Origin: CAIOZW01 sp049317725
Lineage (GTDB): Bacteria > Acidobacteriota > Blastocatellia > RBC074
NCBI GenBank assembly: GCA_049317725.1
Contig: JBMOHS010000156.1
Coordinates: 1 to 9,243 of the forward strand
Direction of reading: 5' to 3'
Length of the DNA stretch: 9,243 nucleotides
Shown here piece after piece: positions 1 to 7,594 of the stretch. How positions within the stretch are numbered: position 1 is the stretch's first letter; each line of letters starts with the position of its first letter. The notes below the pieces were generated by a model that did not search any database, had not been told where the DNA came from, and worked only from the letters and a program-made list of their open reading frames with translations. The translations under genes were made by a program, and so were the position numbers.

Positions 1-52
1 ATTCTCCATTCTCCATTCTCCATTCTCCATTCTCCATTCTCCATTCTCCATT
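1..52. repeat. Heptanucleotide tandem array (ATTCTCC)n, cut by the left window edge
   Basis: Seven perfect head-to-tail copies of ATTCTCC occupy 1-49 and a partial copy (att) follows at 50-52. The array starts at base 1, so its true length is unknown. The unit contains no stop codon in any frame on either strand. Read rightward, a 21-nt period encodes repeating ILHSPFS; read leftward it encodes repeating GEWRMEN, with an ATG in each period. Seven is not a multiple of three, so copy-number change would shift frame if the array were translated. It lies 85 nt upstream of the preferred start of the first gene. Perfect copies suggest recent expansion or slippage. Function is unknown. Confidence 0.95.
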
Positions 53-123
53 TACACCATTGCTCCCAGCGCAGGAGGAGAGTAGATTGACAAGGCAGCA
101 CTCCCAACAACTTGCAGGACATT

Positions 124-129
124 GGAGGA
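124..129 (+). promoter_or_regulatory. Ribosome binding site GGAGGA deciding the SDR start
   Basis: GGAGGA ends 8 nt before the ATG at 138, an ideal spacing. This supports 138 as the start over TTG codons further upstream in the same frame (at 60 and 87). A competing Shine-Dalgarno-like AGGAGGAG lies at 73-80, 6 nt before the TTG at 87. Confidence 0.65.
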
Positions 130-137
130 ACGACCCG

Positions 138-953
138 ATGAGAATGGATCGCGAGACGGTAGCGGTACTGACGGGAGCCGGTTCAGGGATTGGGCGCGCG
201 TTGGCGATCGAGCTGGCCGGCCGGTGTGGGGGGTTGGCGTTGGCGGACGTCGATCGGGAGGGGTTGGCCGAGACGCGCGCGCAGTTGGGCGCGGCAAGTT
301 CGTGCCGGGTCAGCGAGCATCTCGTCGATGTCGCGGACCGGGCGGCGATGACCCAGTTTCGGGATGAGGTGCTGGCGACACACGGGGCAGTCCACCTGCT
401 GGTCAACAATGCGGGAGTGGCCCTCATTGGGACGGTCGAGGAGGTCTCGCTGGAGGACCTCGACTGGCTATTGGGGATCAATCTCCATGGGGTGTTGCAT
501 GGGGTCAAGCTCTTCCTGCCGACACTTTTGCAACAGGATCGCGGCCATATTGTGAACATTTCGTCCGTTTTTGGTATCATCGCGCCGCCGGGACAAGCGG
601 CCTACGCCGCAAGCAAGTTCGCGGTGCGAGGGTTTACGGAGGCGCTGCGGCACGAGCTGTCGGGGAGTCGAGTGGGGGTGAGTGTCGTCCACCCGGGAGG
701 GATCCGGACGAAGATCGCGCGGCGAGCCCGCGCCGGAGCGGGGGCCGATCCGGCGCTCGCCGTGACGGCGGGAGACCACTTCGACCGGGTGGCGCGGACG
801 AGGCCCGAGGCGGCGGCGGCCAAGATCGTTCGGGGTATCGAGCGGGATGCGCCGCGAATCCTCATCGGGCCAGACGCCTGGCTGATCGACCGGGTGCAGC
901 GCTGGTTCCCGATCCGCTACGGTCGCCTGATGCGGCGGTTTCTGGAGCCCTGA
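138..953 (+). CDS. Short-chain dehydrogenase/reductase (SDR), classical NAD(P)-dependent oxidoreductase
   Basis: This 271-residue protein has the classical SDR length and motif order. The Rossmann dinucleotide-binding motif TGAGSGIG is at 12-19. The acidic end of beta-2 (ALADVD, D37) favours NAD(H) over NADP(H). D64-V65 would contact adenine, NNAG is at 90-93, and N115 is in INLHG. The catalytic Ser is S143 in NISSV, and YAASK supplies Y156 and K160. A PGG turn follows at 186-188. It should be a cytosolic alcohol/carbonyl oxidoreductase; the substrate cannot be read from sequence. ATG 138 was chosen because GGAGGA precedes it by 8 nt and it leaves the usual ~11 residues before the glycine motif. 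The frame is open upstream through the heptamer array, and a TTG at 87 with its own AGGAGGAG could add 17 residues. An esterase gene follows after 33 nt, probably co-transcribed, recalling SDR/LipR-like pairs in mycobacterial clusters. Confidence 0.93.
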   Translation: MRMDRETVAVLTGAGSGIGRALAIELAGRCGGLALADVDREGLAETRAQLGAASSCRVSEHLVDVADRAAMTQFRDEVLATHGAVHLLVNNAGVALIGTVEEVSLEDLDWLLGINLHGVLHGVKLFLPTLLQQDRGHIVNISSVFGIIAPPGQAAYAASKFAVRGFTEALRHELSGSRVGVSVVHPGGIRTKIARRARAGAGADPALAVTAGDHFDRVARTRPEAAAAKIVRGIERDAPRILIGPDAWLIDRVQRWFPIRYGRLMRRFLEP

Positions 954-973
954 GCAGCAGTCTGAAGAGGAGT

Positions 974-980
974 GAGGAGG
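974..980 (+). promoter_or_regulatory. Ribosome binding site GAGGAGG of the esterase gene
   Basis: GAGGAGG, followed by a 6-nt spacer to ATG 987, decides the start over the in-frame GTG at 972. The site lies in the 33-nt gap after the SDR stop codon, consistent with translation from a shared transcript. Confidence 0.7.
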
Positions 981-986
981 CAAGGC

Positions 987-1916
987 ATGCCAAGCTGGCA
1001 GTCCCATCTATTGACCTTCATCTCGCGAAAGACCTTCAAGGAGCCGGCGGCGCGACAAGCCTTCGACGAATGGGAGACGGTGCGCCGGGTGCGCCGTCGG
1101 GTCGAGGACGGGAAGCGGTGGCGAGCCGCCCTGCCGGCAGATGTGCGGCGGGAGCCGACGGAGATTCGCGGTGTCGCCGGAGAGTGGCTCATCCCGGAGG
1201 GGCACTCCGGGAACGAGGTCATCCTCTACCTGCACGGGGGAGGCTACCTCTTCGGATCGCCGGCGTCCCACCGCAACCTGACAATGCATCTGGCGAGGAC
1301 CGCGCGGCGGCGGGTCTTGGCGCTCGACTACCGGTTGGCCCCGGAGAATCCCTACCCGGCGGCTCTCGAAGACGCGCTGGCAGGGTATCGGGCGCTGCTC
1401 GAGGACGAGGGGATCACGCCGGAGCGGATCGCGATTGGCGGGGATTCGGCGGGAGGCGGGCTCGCCTTGGCGACGATGCTCGCCGCGCGCGAGGCGGGAC
1501 TGCCTCTGCCGGGCGCGGCCTTTCTCTACTCGCCCTGGACGGACTTGGCTGGGACGGGCGATTCGCTCGTGCGAAATGAGGCCTCGGACGCGTTGATCTC
1601 CGGGAAGGAGGTCCACCGGATGTCGAAGCTCTACTTCGGCGGGGCCTCACCACGTGACCCATTCGTCTCCCCGCTCTACGGCAAGTTTCACGGGCTCCCC
1701 CCGACCCTGATCCACGTCAGTGACAACGAGGTCCTCCTCGACGATGCCTTGCGCTTGGCGGACCGTGCGCGGGAGGATGGCGTCGAGGTCGACCTGCGCG
1801 TGCGGGAGCGATTGATCCACGCCTGGCCGGTCTTCGTCAGCTTCCGCCTTCCGGAAGCTTTTGAGACCGTCCGGGAGACCGCCAATTTTCTCGAAGCGAC
1901 ACGTCGCGCGGCCTAG
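987..1916 (+). CDS. Alpha/beta hydrolase, hormone-sensitive-lipase family (family IV) esterase
   Basis: This 309-residue protein is a typical bacterial HSL-family carboxylesterase. It has the oxyanion-hole motif HGGG at 83-86 (YLHGGGYLFG), the conserved DYRLAPE segment at 114-120, and the nucleophile elbow GDSAGG at 152-157 with S154 as nucleophile. The catalytic histidine is H278 in LIHAW. The catalytic acid lies in SDNEVLLDD (245-253). By alignment with the usual DPLxD motif, E248 falls at the position normally held by Asp, with nearby Asp residues as alternatives. No signal peptide is evident, so it should act in the cytosol on short or medium acyl esters, possibly esters made in the same pathway. 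The start at ATG 987 is set by GAGGAGG (974-980) 6 nt upstream; the GTG at 972 lies before this site and is unlikely. It is 33 nt after the SDR gene and 33 nt before the reductase gene. It resembles mycobacterial LipR-type esterases in motif layout, but orthology is unproven. Confidence 0.93.
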   Translation: MPSWQSHLLTFISRKTFKEPAARQAFDEWETVRRVRRRVEDGKRWRAALPADVRREPTEIRGVAGEWLIPEGHSGNEVILYLHGGGYLFGSPASHRNLTMHLARTARRRVLALDYRLAPENPYPAALEDALAGYRALLEDEGITPERIAIGGDSAGGGLALATMLAAREAGLPLPGAAFLYSPWTDLAGTGDSLVRNEASDALISGKEVHRMSKLYFGGASPRDPFVSPLYGKFHGLPPTLIHVSDNEVLLDDALRLADRAREDGVEVDLRVRERLIHAWPVFVSFRLPEAFETVRETANFLEATRRAA

Positions 1917-1949
1917 GGTTCGCGCCCTCTTCAACCAAAGGCAATCGAT

Positions 1950-3314
1950 ATGACGGAAGAATTGAAACGGAGTGGGCATCTCGTCGTGACGGTCGGCGCT
2001 GGGCCGGCCGGCATCTATGGGGTGCGGAAACTGGCCGAGGCAGGGCACGAAGTGATCGTCCTCAACCGCGACATCAAGCCGGGTGGTCTCGTCGAGTACG
2101 GAATCTACTTCAACAAGCACAAGCTGAAGGAGGGGGTGCGGAAGCAGTTCCGCAAGATCCTCGTCGATCCGCGGATCCATTATCACGGTCACGTGCGGAT
2201 CGGGGAGGAGGCGGACCTGACGCTCGACGAGATCCGGGAGAGACTCGCCCCCTCGGCGATCGTCGTCGCCGCCGGGGCGCAGGGGACCAAGGCACTTGGC
2301 ATTCCGGGAGATTACGCCGAGGGGGTCTATCACGCAAAGGATCTCGTCTACCACTACAACGGCCTGCCCCAGTTCAGCCAGCGGGAATTCCGGATCGGAC
2401 AGCGAGTGGCGATCATCGGGGTGGGAAATGTCATGGTCGACCTTGCCCACTGGCTGGTGCATGAAAAGAAGATCGGGGAAGTGATCGCCATCGCCCGGCG
2501 CGGGCCCTCCCAGCGGGCCTACACGGATGTCGAGATCCAGGCGGTCGCGGCGAACCTCGATCAGGAGGACTTGCGCGCAGAACTGGAGCGGGTGCGGCCT
2601 GCCCTCGAAGCCGTCGGCGAGGATCTAGTGAAGACGACCGCCGAGCTGACCCGCCACTGTGGGGTGAAGTCAAAGGAGGGGGAGAGTCCGACGCGGCTGC
2701 GCTTCCGCTTCCTCAGCTCGCCGACCGAGGTGGTGCTCAACGGGGCCGGGCAGGTCGAGGCGCTGCGGGTCGAGCAGACGATCCTCGTCGAGCGGGGAAC
2801 GAGCCTCGCCGCCAAGGGCACGGGAACGTTCGTCGACATCCCTTGCGATACCGTCATCTTTGCGATCGGCGACCGGGTCGACGAGAAGCTCGGCCTGCCG
2901 TGCACCGGAACCGAGTATGTCCGTAATCCGCATCCGGATCCCCTCCACCCGGGCGATGAGGCCTATCAGGTCTACGACCCGGCAAGTGGCACGGTCCAGG
3001 AGGGGCTCTTCGTCATCGGCTGGTCCCGCTCGGCCTCGGACGGGGTCGTCGGGAAGGCCAAGCTCGATGGGGAGCGCGGCATGGCGGCCGTCAATCGCTA
3101 CCTCGAGCGCGTCACCCCGGGCAATCCGGCCCCGGCGGAGCGACTCGCGCATTTCCGGTCGCTGCTCGAGGCACGCGGAGTCCGCGCCGTCACCTACCCT
3201 GAGGTCCAGAAGCTGGAGGCTCACGAACAGCAGGTCGCGACCGAGAAGGGGCTCGAGGCCTTCAAGTATGCCACCGACGAGGAGATGCTCACGGCGATCG
3301 GGGCCTCTGCCTGA
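1950..3314 (+). CDS. FAD-dependent oxidoreductase, ferredoxin/adrenodoxin-NADP+ reductase (FprA-like) family
   Basis: This 454-residue flavoprotein has the two-nucleotide-fold layout of adrenodoxin reductase and mycobacterial FprA. The FAD motif GAGPAG is at 16-21, then GGLVEYGI at 45-52 and KQFRKILVDPRIHYHG at 65-80. The NADP-binding motif GVGNVM is at 157-162. R183-R184 in ARRGPSQ are positioned for the NADPH 2'-phosphate, with E195 after YTDV, and RFRFLSSPTEV spans 251-261. The C-terminal FAD-contact segment IGW (356-358) leads into DGVVGKAK. FprA-type enzymes pass electrons from NADPH to a ferredoxin that feeds an oxygenase or P450; no ferredoxin gene is visible here. The loop after IGW reads SRSASDG where FprA has a KRGPTG-like loop, and a ~65-residue tail (390-454) follows the core, so the partner or reaction may differ. 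ATG 1950 is preceded by AAAGG at 1937-1941. The gene lies 33 nt after the esterase gene, likely in one operon. Confidence 0.88.
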   Translation: MTEELKRSGHLVVTVGAGPAGIYGVRKLAEAGHEVIVLNRDIKPGGLVEYGIYFNKHKLKEGVRKQFRKILVDPRIHYHGHVRIGEEADLTLDEIRERLAPSAIVVAAGAQGTKALGIPGDYAEGVYHAKDLVYHYNGLPQFSQREFRIGQRVAIIGVGNVMVDLAHWLVHEKKIGEVIAIARRGPSQRAYTDVEIQAVAANLDQEDLRAELERVRPALEAVGEDLVKTTAELTRHCGVKSKEGESPTRLRFRFLSSPTEVVLNGAGQVEALRVEQTILVERGTSLAAKGTGTFVDIPCDTVIFAIGDRVDEKLGLPCTGTEYVRNPHPDPLHPGDEAYQVYDPASGTVQEGLFVIGWSRSASDGVVGKAKLDGERGMAAVNRYLERVTPGNPAPAERLAHFRSLLEARGVRAVTYPEVQKLEAHEQQVATEKGLEAFKYATDEEMLTAIGASA

Positions 3315-3326
3315 TCCCGTCCCCGC

Positions 3327-5537
3327 TCAGGGGCGCACCACCAACCAGCGGTAGCCGCGCGCCGGCACGGTGACCCGCCGCCGCAACTGGGCCTCCCGAT
3401 CAAGCGCCACGCGCTCGGGGGGCCCGTCCTCTTGGGCCACCGTGGCGCTCCCCTCCAGTCCGGCATAGTAGAGTGGAAAGACCAACTCCTCGGTCCGCTC
3501 CTCGTCGGTGGGGTTGTAGACCATGGCGAGTCCGCGCGTCTCGAGCGTGGGGTTGACGTGGAGGATGGCATCGAGGGTCCGCCCGTTGGCGCGTCGCACG
3601 TGGATGATGTCCGATTCGAGGATTGCCCGGTAGCGTTTGAACCATCCGACCCAGCGGAGGACGACGGCCTTCGTCTCCGGGCTGTCGTAGAGGCGCGGCC
3701 CGCGATAGCAGGCCTGCACACCGAAGCCAAAAGCGTTGGCGAGATGCTGGTCATAGTCGGTGAGGTGCTCGCGGAGGGGCTCGATCGTCGCCGCCGCGCC
3801 TCCCCCCTGGTACTCGACGAGCGGCACGAACATCCACCCCATGCTCGGCGTCTTGAGCCACGTCCCATCGAACATGTTCTGGCGGGCGTGAATGTGTTGC
3901 TGGGCGCGCGGGAGAGACCAGTTGCTCTCGCGATAGCCCATGGCGACCTTGTTCGAGCCGGCGAGGAAATAGTTGTCAGGGACGTTGAGGTAGAGGCCAC
4001 GTTGCCGCGCCCACCCATAGAATTCGCTGATCTGCCGGTACTGGGACCACTGCGAGTCTTCCAGTCCGCGGTGGCCCGGATGGGTCGTCGAGGCGCAGAC
4101 ATCCCCCGGGTAGCTCCCATCGTGCTCGAGCAGCGTGAAGCCTGTTCCCTCGAGAAAGCGGCGGATCCGGTCGAAGTAGCCGAGCCCCCAGCGGCTGCCG
4201 AGGCAAGGCGATTGGTTGAAGATCGCCCCCCCGGTCTTGCCGGTCCGTGGGTTGATGACATCGTCCTCTTCACTGATCCGGCGACTGGCGAGCAGGGAGT
4301 AGCCTCCCAGTTCGAGCCCACGCGCCGCCGCATAGGCCCGAAATTCGCGAAACTTGCGCAGATTCCCCTCCGAGGTATCCTCCATATCGAAGCGGCTGCC
4401 AAAGCTGAGAATGACCATCTCGAAGCCGCACTCGGCCGCTTGGTCGATCGCCGGGTAGACGACCGCCGGGTCGGTCGAGGTGAGGTGCATCATGATCGGG
4501 TTCTCCAGGCTCCACGGGGCGAACTGGCGGTACATTCGCCGGACCGCCAGCCCTTGCCGCTCGCGGTCATCGCTGTCGTGGAGGAGGAGAAAGGTGCGGA
4601 ACCCGTCGAAGCGCTCTCCCGCGCCAACCAGCGCGTCCGGTCCGAGCGGGGGGCGTACCACCAGCAGCGCCGGCGTCTTCCGTTCATAGTTGACCTGGGT
4701 GGCATAGTCCGGGTCGACCTCCCAATGGACCGTCCGGTTGGAGCTGGTGATCGACATGCCGCCAAAGGCGAAGTCAGTGAGGACCGTCATCCGCGGCCGA
4801 CGCCACTCCGTGCTCGGATCGACGTGCGACTCCGCCTCGACGACCCGCAAGGTCTCCCCGACAAATCGCTGGAGTCGCACCGTTCGGGACGTCCGGTTGA
4901 CGACCGAGACCGTCTTGGCGAGAAGGGGCAGGCCGTCGTAGAGGTCGTGGCGCACCGCGACCTCAATCCCAGCCTCCGTCGGATGGCGGAACCAGAGGGT
5001 CAGGCTGACCCCGGAAGGGGGCCACGCGATCCCTTCGGGCGCGTGGCGCACCCGTTTCCAGTCGATCTTCTCGACCAGAGGAGCCGTCTCATGGCGGACG
5101 AATTGGAAGGCTGCAGGGTCACTGCGCATCCCGGCCAGCCAAGCCGGGCTGAGGTAGGCGAGATTGGGCTGCCCGATCAGGCCGCCGACCGGGTAGCGAG
5201 TCCCATCCAGCTCGACGATCGCCTCCGGGGCCACCGCCCGCAGAAAGGACTCTCCCGTGCCCAGGTGCTCAAGGTCGATCGTCGTCGCGTTCGGTGAGAG
5301 TTGGATCGTTCGCCGCACCAGGCCATTGGTCAGCTCGATCTGCTGCGCAACGGGCCGCTCGACCACCCGCGCCCGCCACTTCCCGCCAGTTCCGCTTGAG
5401 ACGAGCCAGTCCCCATCCCGCGTCTGGGCCATCCCGGCTGGCGCAACTCCCCACCCCGTGCCCCATCCGACAACTCCAACGACGAAGACGCTCAAGAGCC
5501 ACCGCCCCCCGCCGCTCCCTCTCCTCCCGATCGACAC
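3327..5537 (-). CDS. Putative secreted glycoside hydrolase, alpha-galactosidase-like (TIM barrel with flanking beta domains)
   Basis: From GTG 5537 this is a 736-residue protein (numbering from there). An N-terminal signal peptide has a basic start (IGRRGSGGGR), a hydrophobic core WLLSVFVVGVVGWG and a likely cleavage after GMA (about residue 37), implying export. Residues ~45-330 look beta-rich, like the N-terminal sandwich of large alpha-galactosidases. A TIM-barrel-like region follows at ~345-625, with FEMVILSFGSRFD, LEHDGSYPGD (~470-479), HRGLEDSQW and LYLNVPDNYF. D473 or D479 is a candidate nucleophile and E493 or D494 a candidate acid/base; these are guesses from motif style. A C-terminal beta domain ends the protein (VYNPTDEER region). 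I infer alpha-glycosidase activity on exogenous glycans, but the canonical GH36 KWD nucleophile motif is absent. The upstream frame extends to 5648, but AAGGGAGGG at 5547-5555 supports GTG 5537 or GTG 5543. It converges on the reductase gene with a 12-nt gap, and no sugar transporter or regulator is adjacent. Confidence 0.8.
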   Translation of the reverse strand: MSIGRRGSGGGRWLLSVFVVGVVGWGTGWGVAPAGMAQTRDGDWLVSSGTGGKWRARVVERPVAQQIELTNGLVRRTIQLSPNATTIDLEHLGTGESFLRAVAPEAIVELDGTRYPVGGLIGQPNLAYLSPAWLAGMRSDPAAFQFVRHETAPLVEKIDWKRVRHAPEGIAWPPSGVSLTLWFRHPTEAGIEVAVRHDLYDGLPLLAKTVSVVNRTSRTVRLQRFVGETLRVVEAESHVDPSTEWRRPRMTVLTDFAFGGMSITSSNRTVHWEVDPDYATQVNYERKTPALLVVRPPLGPDALVGAGERFDGFRTFLLLHDSDDRERQGLAVRRMYRQFAPWSLENPIMMHLTSTDPAVVYPAIDQAAECGFEMVILSFGSRFDMEDTSEGNLRKFREFRAYAAARGLELGGYSLLASRRISEEDDVINPRTGKTGGAIFNQSPCLGSRWGLGYFDRIRRFLEGTGFTLLEHDGSYPGDVCASTTHPGHRGLEDSQWSQYRQISEFYGWARQRGLYLNVPDNYFLAGSNKVAMGYRESNWSLPRAQQHIHARQNMFDGTWLKTPSMGWMFVPLVEYQGGGAAATIEPLREHLTDYDQHLANAFGFGVQACYRGPRLYDSPETKAVVLRWVGWFKRYRAILESDIIHVRRANGRTLDAILHVNPTLETRGLAMVYNPTDEERTEELVFPLYYAGLEGSATVAQEDGPPERVALDREAQLRRRVTVPARGYRWLVVRP

Positions 5538-5546
5538 TGTCACGAT

Positions 5547-5555
5547 CCCTCCCTT
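5547..5555 (-). promoter_or_regulatory. Ribosome binding site AAGGGAGGG of the glycosidase gene
   Basis: Read on the minus strand, AAGGGAGGG stands just before two in-frame GTG codons two codons apart. The gap from the GGAGG core is about 4 nt to GTG 5543 and 10 nt to GTG 5537. Either start puts the signal peptide at the N terminus, whereas the longer frame from ATG 5648 would bury it behind ~37 hydrophilic residues. This site therefore rules out the long form. Confidence 0.6.
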
Positions 5556-5593
5556 CGTTCGCCCCACCGGCCCCGTTGTCCTTGACGAGGCAG

Positions 5594-5623
5594 TTGACTC
5601 TGCCCGGGGTCGTTGTCTACTAT
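5594..5623 (+). promoter_or_regulatory. Sigma70-like promoter for the ABC-export operon
   Basis: TTGACT at 5594-5599 (one mismatch to TTGACA) and TACTAT at 5618-5623 (two mismatches to TATAAT) are separated by 18 nt. Transcription would start near 5630 and give a leader of about 85 nt before the TTG start at 5715. The site lies in the 177-nt gap between divergent genes, where a rightward promoter is needed. The call rests on consensus match only. Confidence 0.5.
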
Positions 5624-5704
5624 GCCAGTTTCGCGCTTCTGCTTGCATTCTGTCTCTGGATGGCTCTCAGTCCAACGGAAGAGAGCCCCGATTCTGATAA
5701 CACG

Positions 5705-5709
5705 GGAGG
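5705..5709 (+). promoter_or_regulatory. Ribosome binding site GGAGG selecting a TTG start
   Basis: GGAGG lies 5 nt before the TTG at 5715. The frame is open back to an ATG at 5613, but that ATG would fall inside the predicted promoter and add 34 residues absent from the usual ABC ATPase N terminus. The TTG gives MIEVDHLTKSYG, the standard opening of this family. Confidence 0.75.
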
Positions 5710-5714
5710 CCACC

Positions 5715-6710
<996 letters not shown>

Positions 6711-6731
6711 TTTCCACGAGGAGCGATCACG

Positions 6732-7520
6732 ATGAAAGGGATTCTGGCAATCTATCGGCGAGAGATGCAGAGCTACTTTGCCTCGCCCATCGCCTATGTC
6801 GTCATTGGATTTTTCCTGGTGATCACCGGGTATTTCTTCGCCAACATTCTCGGCATCCTCATGGAGCGCACGATGATGGCGCAGATGCAGGCGCAGCGGT
6901 TCGGGGCCCCTCCCGACGTCGACGTCGTCGGAGAGTTGATCCGTGCCTTTGTCGGGGTCATCGCCACGGTTCTCCTCTTCCTCGTTCCAGTGCTGACCAT
7001 GGGAGTCTACTCGGAGGAGCGGAAACGCGGCACGATGGAGATGTTGATGACCTCGCCAATCACCGAGTGGCAGATCGTCCTTGGCAAGTACTTCGCCTCC
7101 CTCTCGCTCTTCTGCGTCATGCTCTCCCCGACGCTGATCTACCACGTCATCATCGCGCGGTACAGTGAGCCGGCGCTGCCCTGGCGGATCGTGGGTACTG
7201 GCTACCTGGGGATCCTCCTGATGGGCGGTGTCTTACTGGCAATCGGGTCCTTCATCTCCTCCCTCACCGAGAGCCAGATCGTTGCCAGCTTTGTCACCTT
7301 CGCCATCTTCCTGATCCTCTGGGTGCTCGACTTTGGAGTGCGCGGGGCGACGACGCCGACGGGGGAGGTGCTCAAGTACCTCTCGATCTTGCAGCATTAT
7401 GATTCGTTTGCTCAGGGAGTGATCGACACGACCAGTGTCGTCTTCTATCTCTCGATGTCGATCTTTGCGCTCTTCTTGACGTTGCGTACCATCGAATCGA
7501 TGCGCTGGCGCCGGGCCTAG
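6732..7520 (+). CDS. ABC-2 type permease (GldF-like)
   Basis: This 262-residue integral membrane protein has about six predicted helices, near residues 19-41, 71-92, 118-141, 153-175, 180-203 and 235-251. The MKGILAIYRREMQSYFASPIAY opening is typical of this family. The cytoplasmic loop EERKRGTMEMLMTSPITEWQ (95-114) followed by IVLGKY closely matches the GldF/ABC-2 permease coupling loop that sits between helices 2 and 3. The protein should dimerise and pair with the preceding ATPase. ATG 6732 is preceded by GAGGAG at 6718-6723 with an 8-nt spacer, and the gap to the ATPase stop is 21 nt, so translation is probably coupled. The C terminus is short and basic (SMRWRRA), as expected for a cytoplasmic end. 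Substrate is not predictable from the sequence. Confidence 0.92.
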   Translation: MKGILAIYRREMQSYFASPIAYVVIGFFLVITGYFFANILGILMERTMMAQMQAQRFGAPPDVDVVGELIRAFVGVIATVLLFLVPVLTMGVYSEERKRGTMEMLMTSPITEWQIVLGKYFASLSLFCVMLSPTLIYHVIIARYSEPALPWRIVGTGYLGILLMGGVLLAIGSFISSLTESQIVASFVTFAIFLILWVLDFGVRGATTPTGEVLKYLSILQHYDSFAQGVIDTTSVVFYLSMSIFALFLTLRTIESMRWRRA

Positions 7521-7594
7521 GCCATTCCGCCAGGCCTCCGAACAGATCGACGTCCGTGTTCCGCCAGAGAAGCGAACAGCCGAGGAAAGGTGTT

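Noticed and set aside
87..115. TTGACA at 87-92 as a -35 box for the SDR operon
   Set aside because: No acceptable -10 hexamer lies 16-18 nt downstream (about 109-116), and the same bases can be explained as an alternative TTG start behind AGGAGGAG.
3221..4402. 393-codon open frame on the minus strand
   Set aside because: It is another frame of the glycosidase gene and reads as Ser/Arg-rich low-complexity sequence. The glycosidase frame has clear domain-like sequence and a signal peptide.
3432..5297. 621-codon open frame on the plus strand
   Set aside because: It lies antisense to the glycosidase gene, has low-complexity Arg/Glu/Ala-rich composition, no recognisable domain and no start signal. 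It is the usual shadow of a G+C-rich gene.
5647..5675. Leftward promoter TTGGAC-N17-CAGAAT for the glycosidase
   Set aside because: Spacing is right but the -35 hexamer matches only three of six positions and the -10 four of six, which is near chance for a region of this length.
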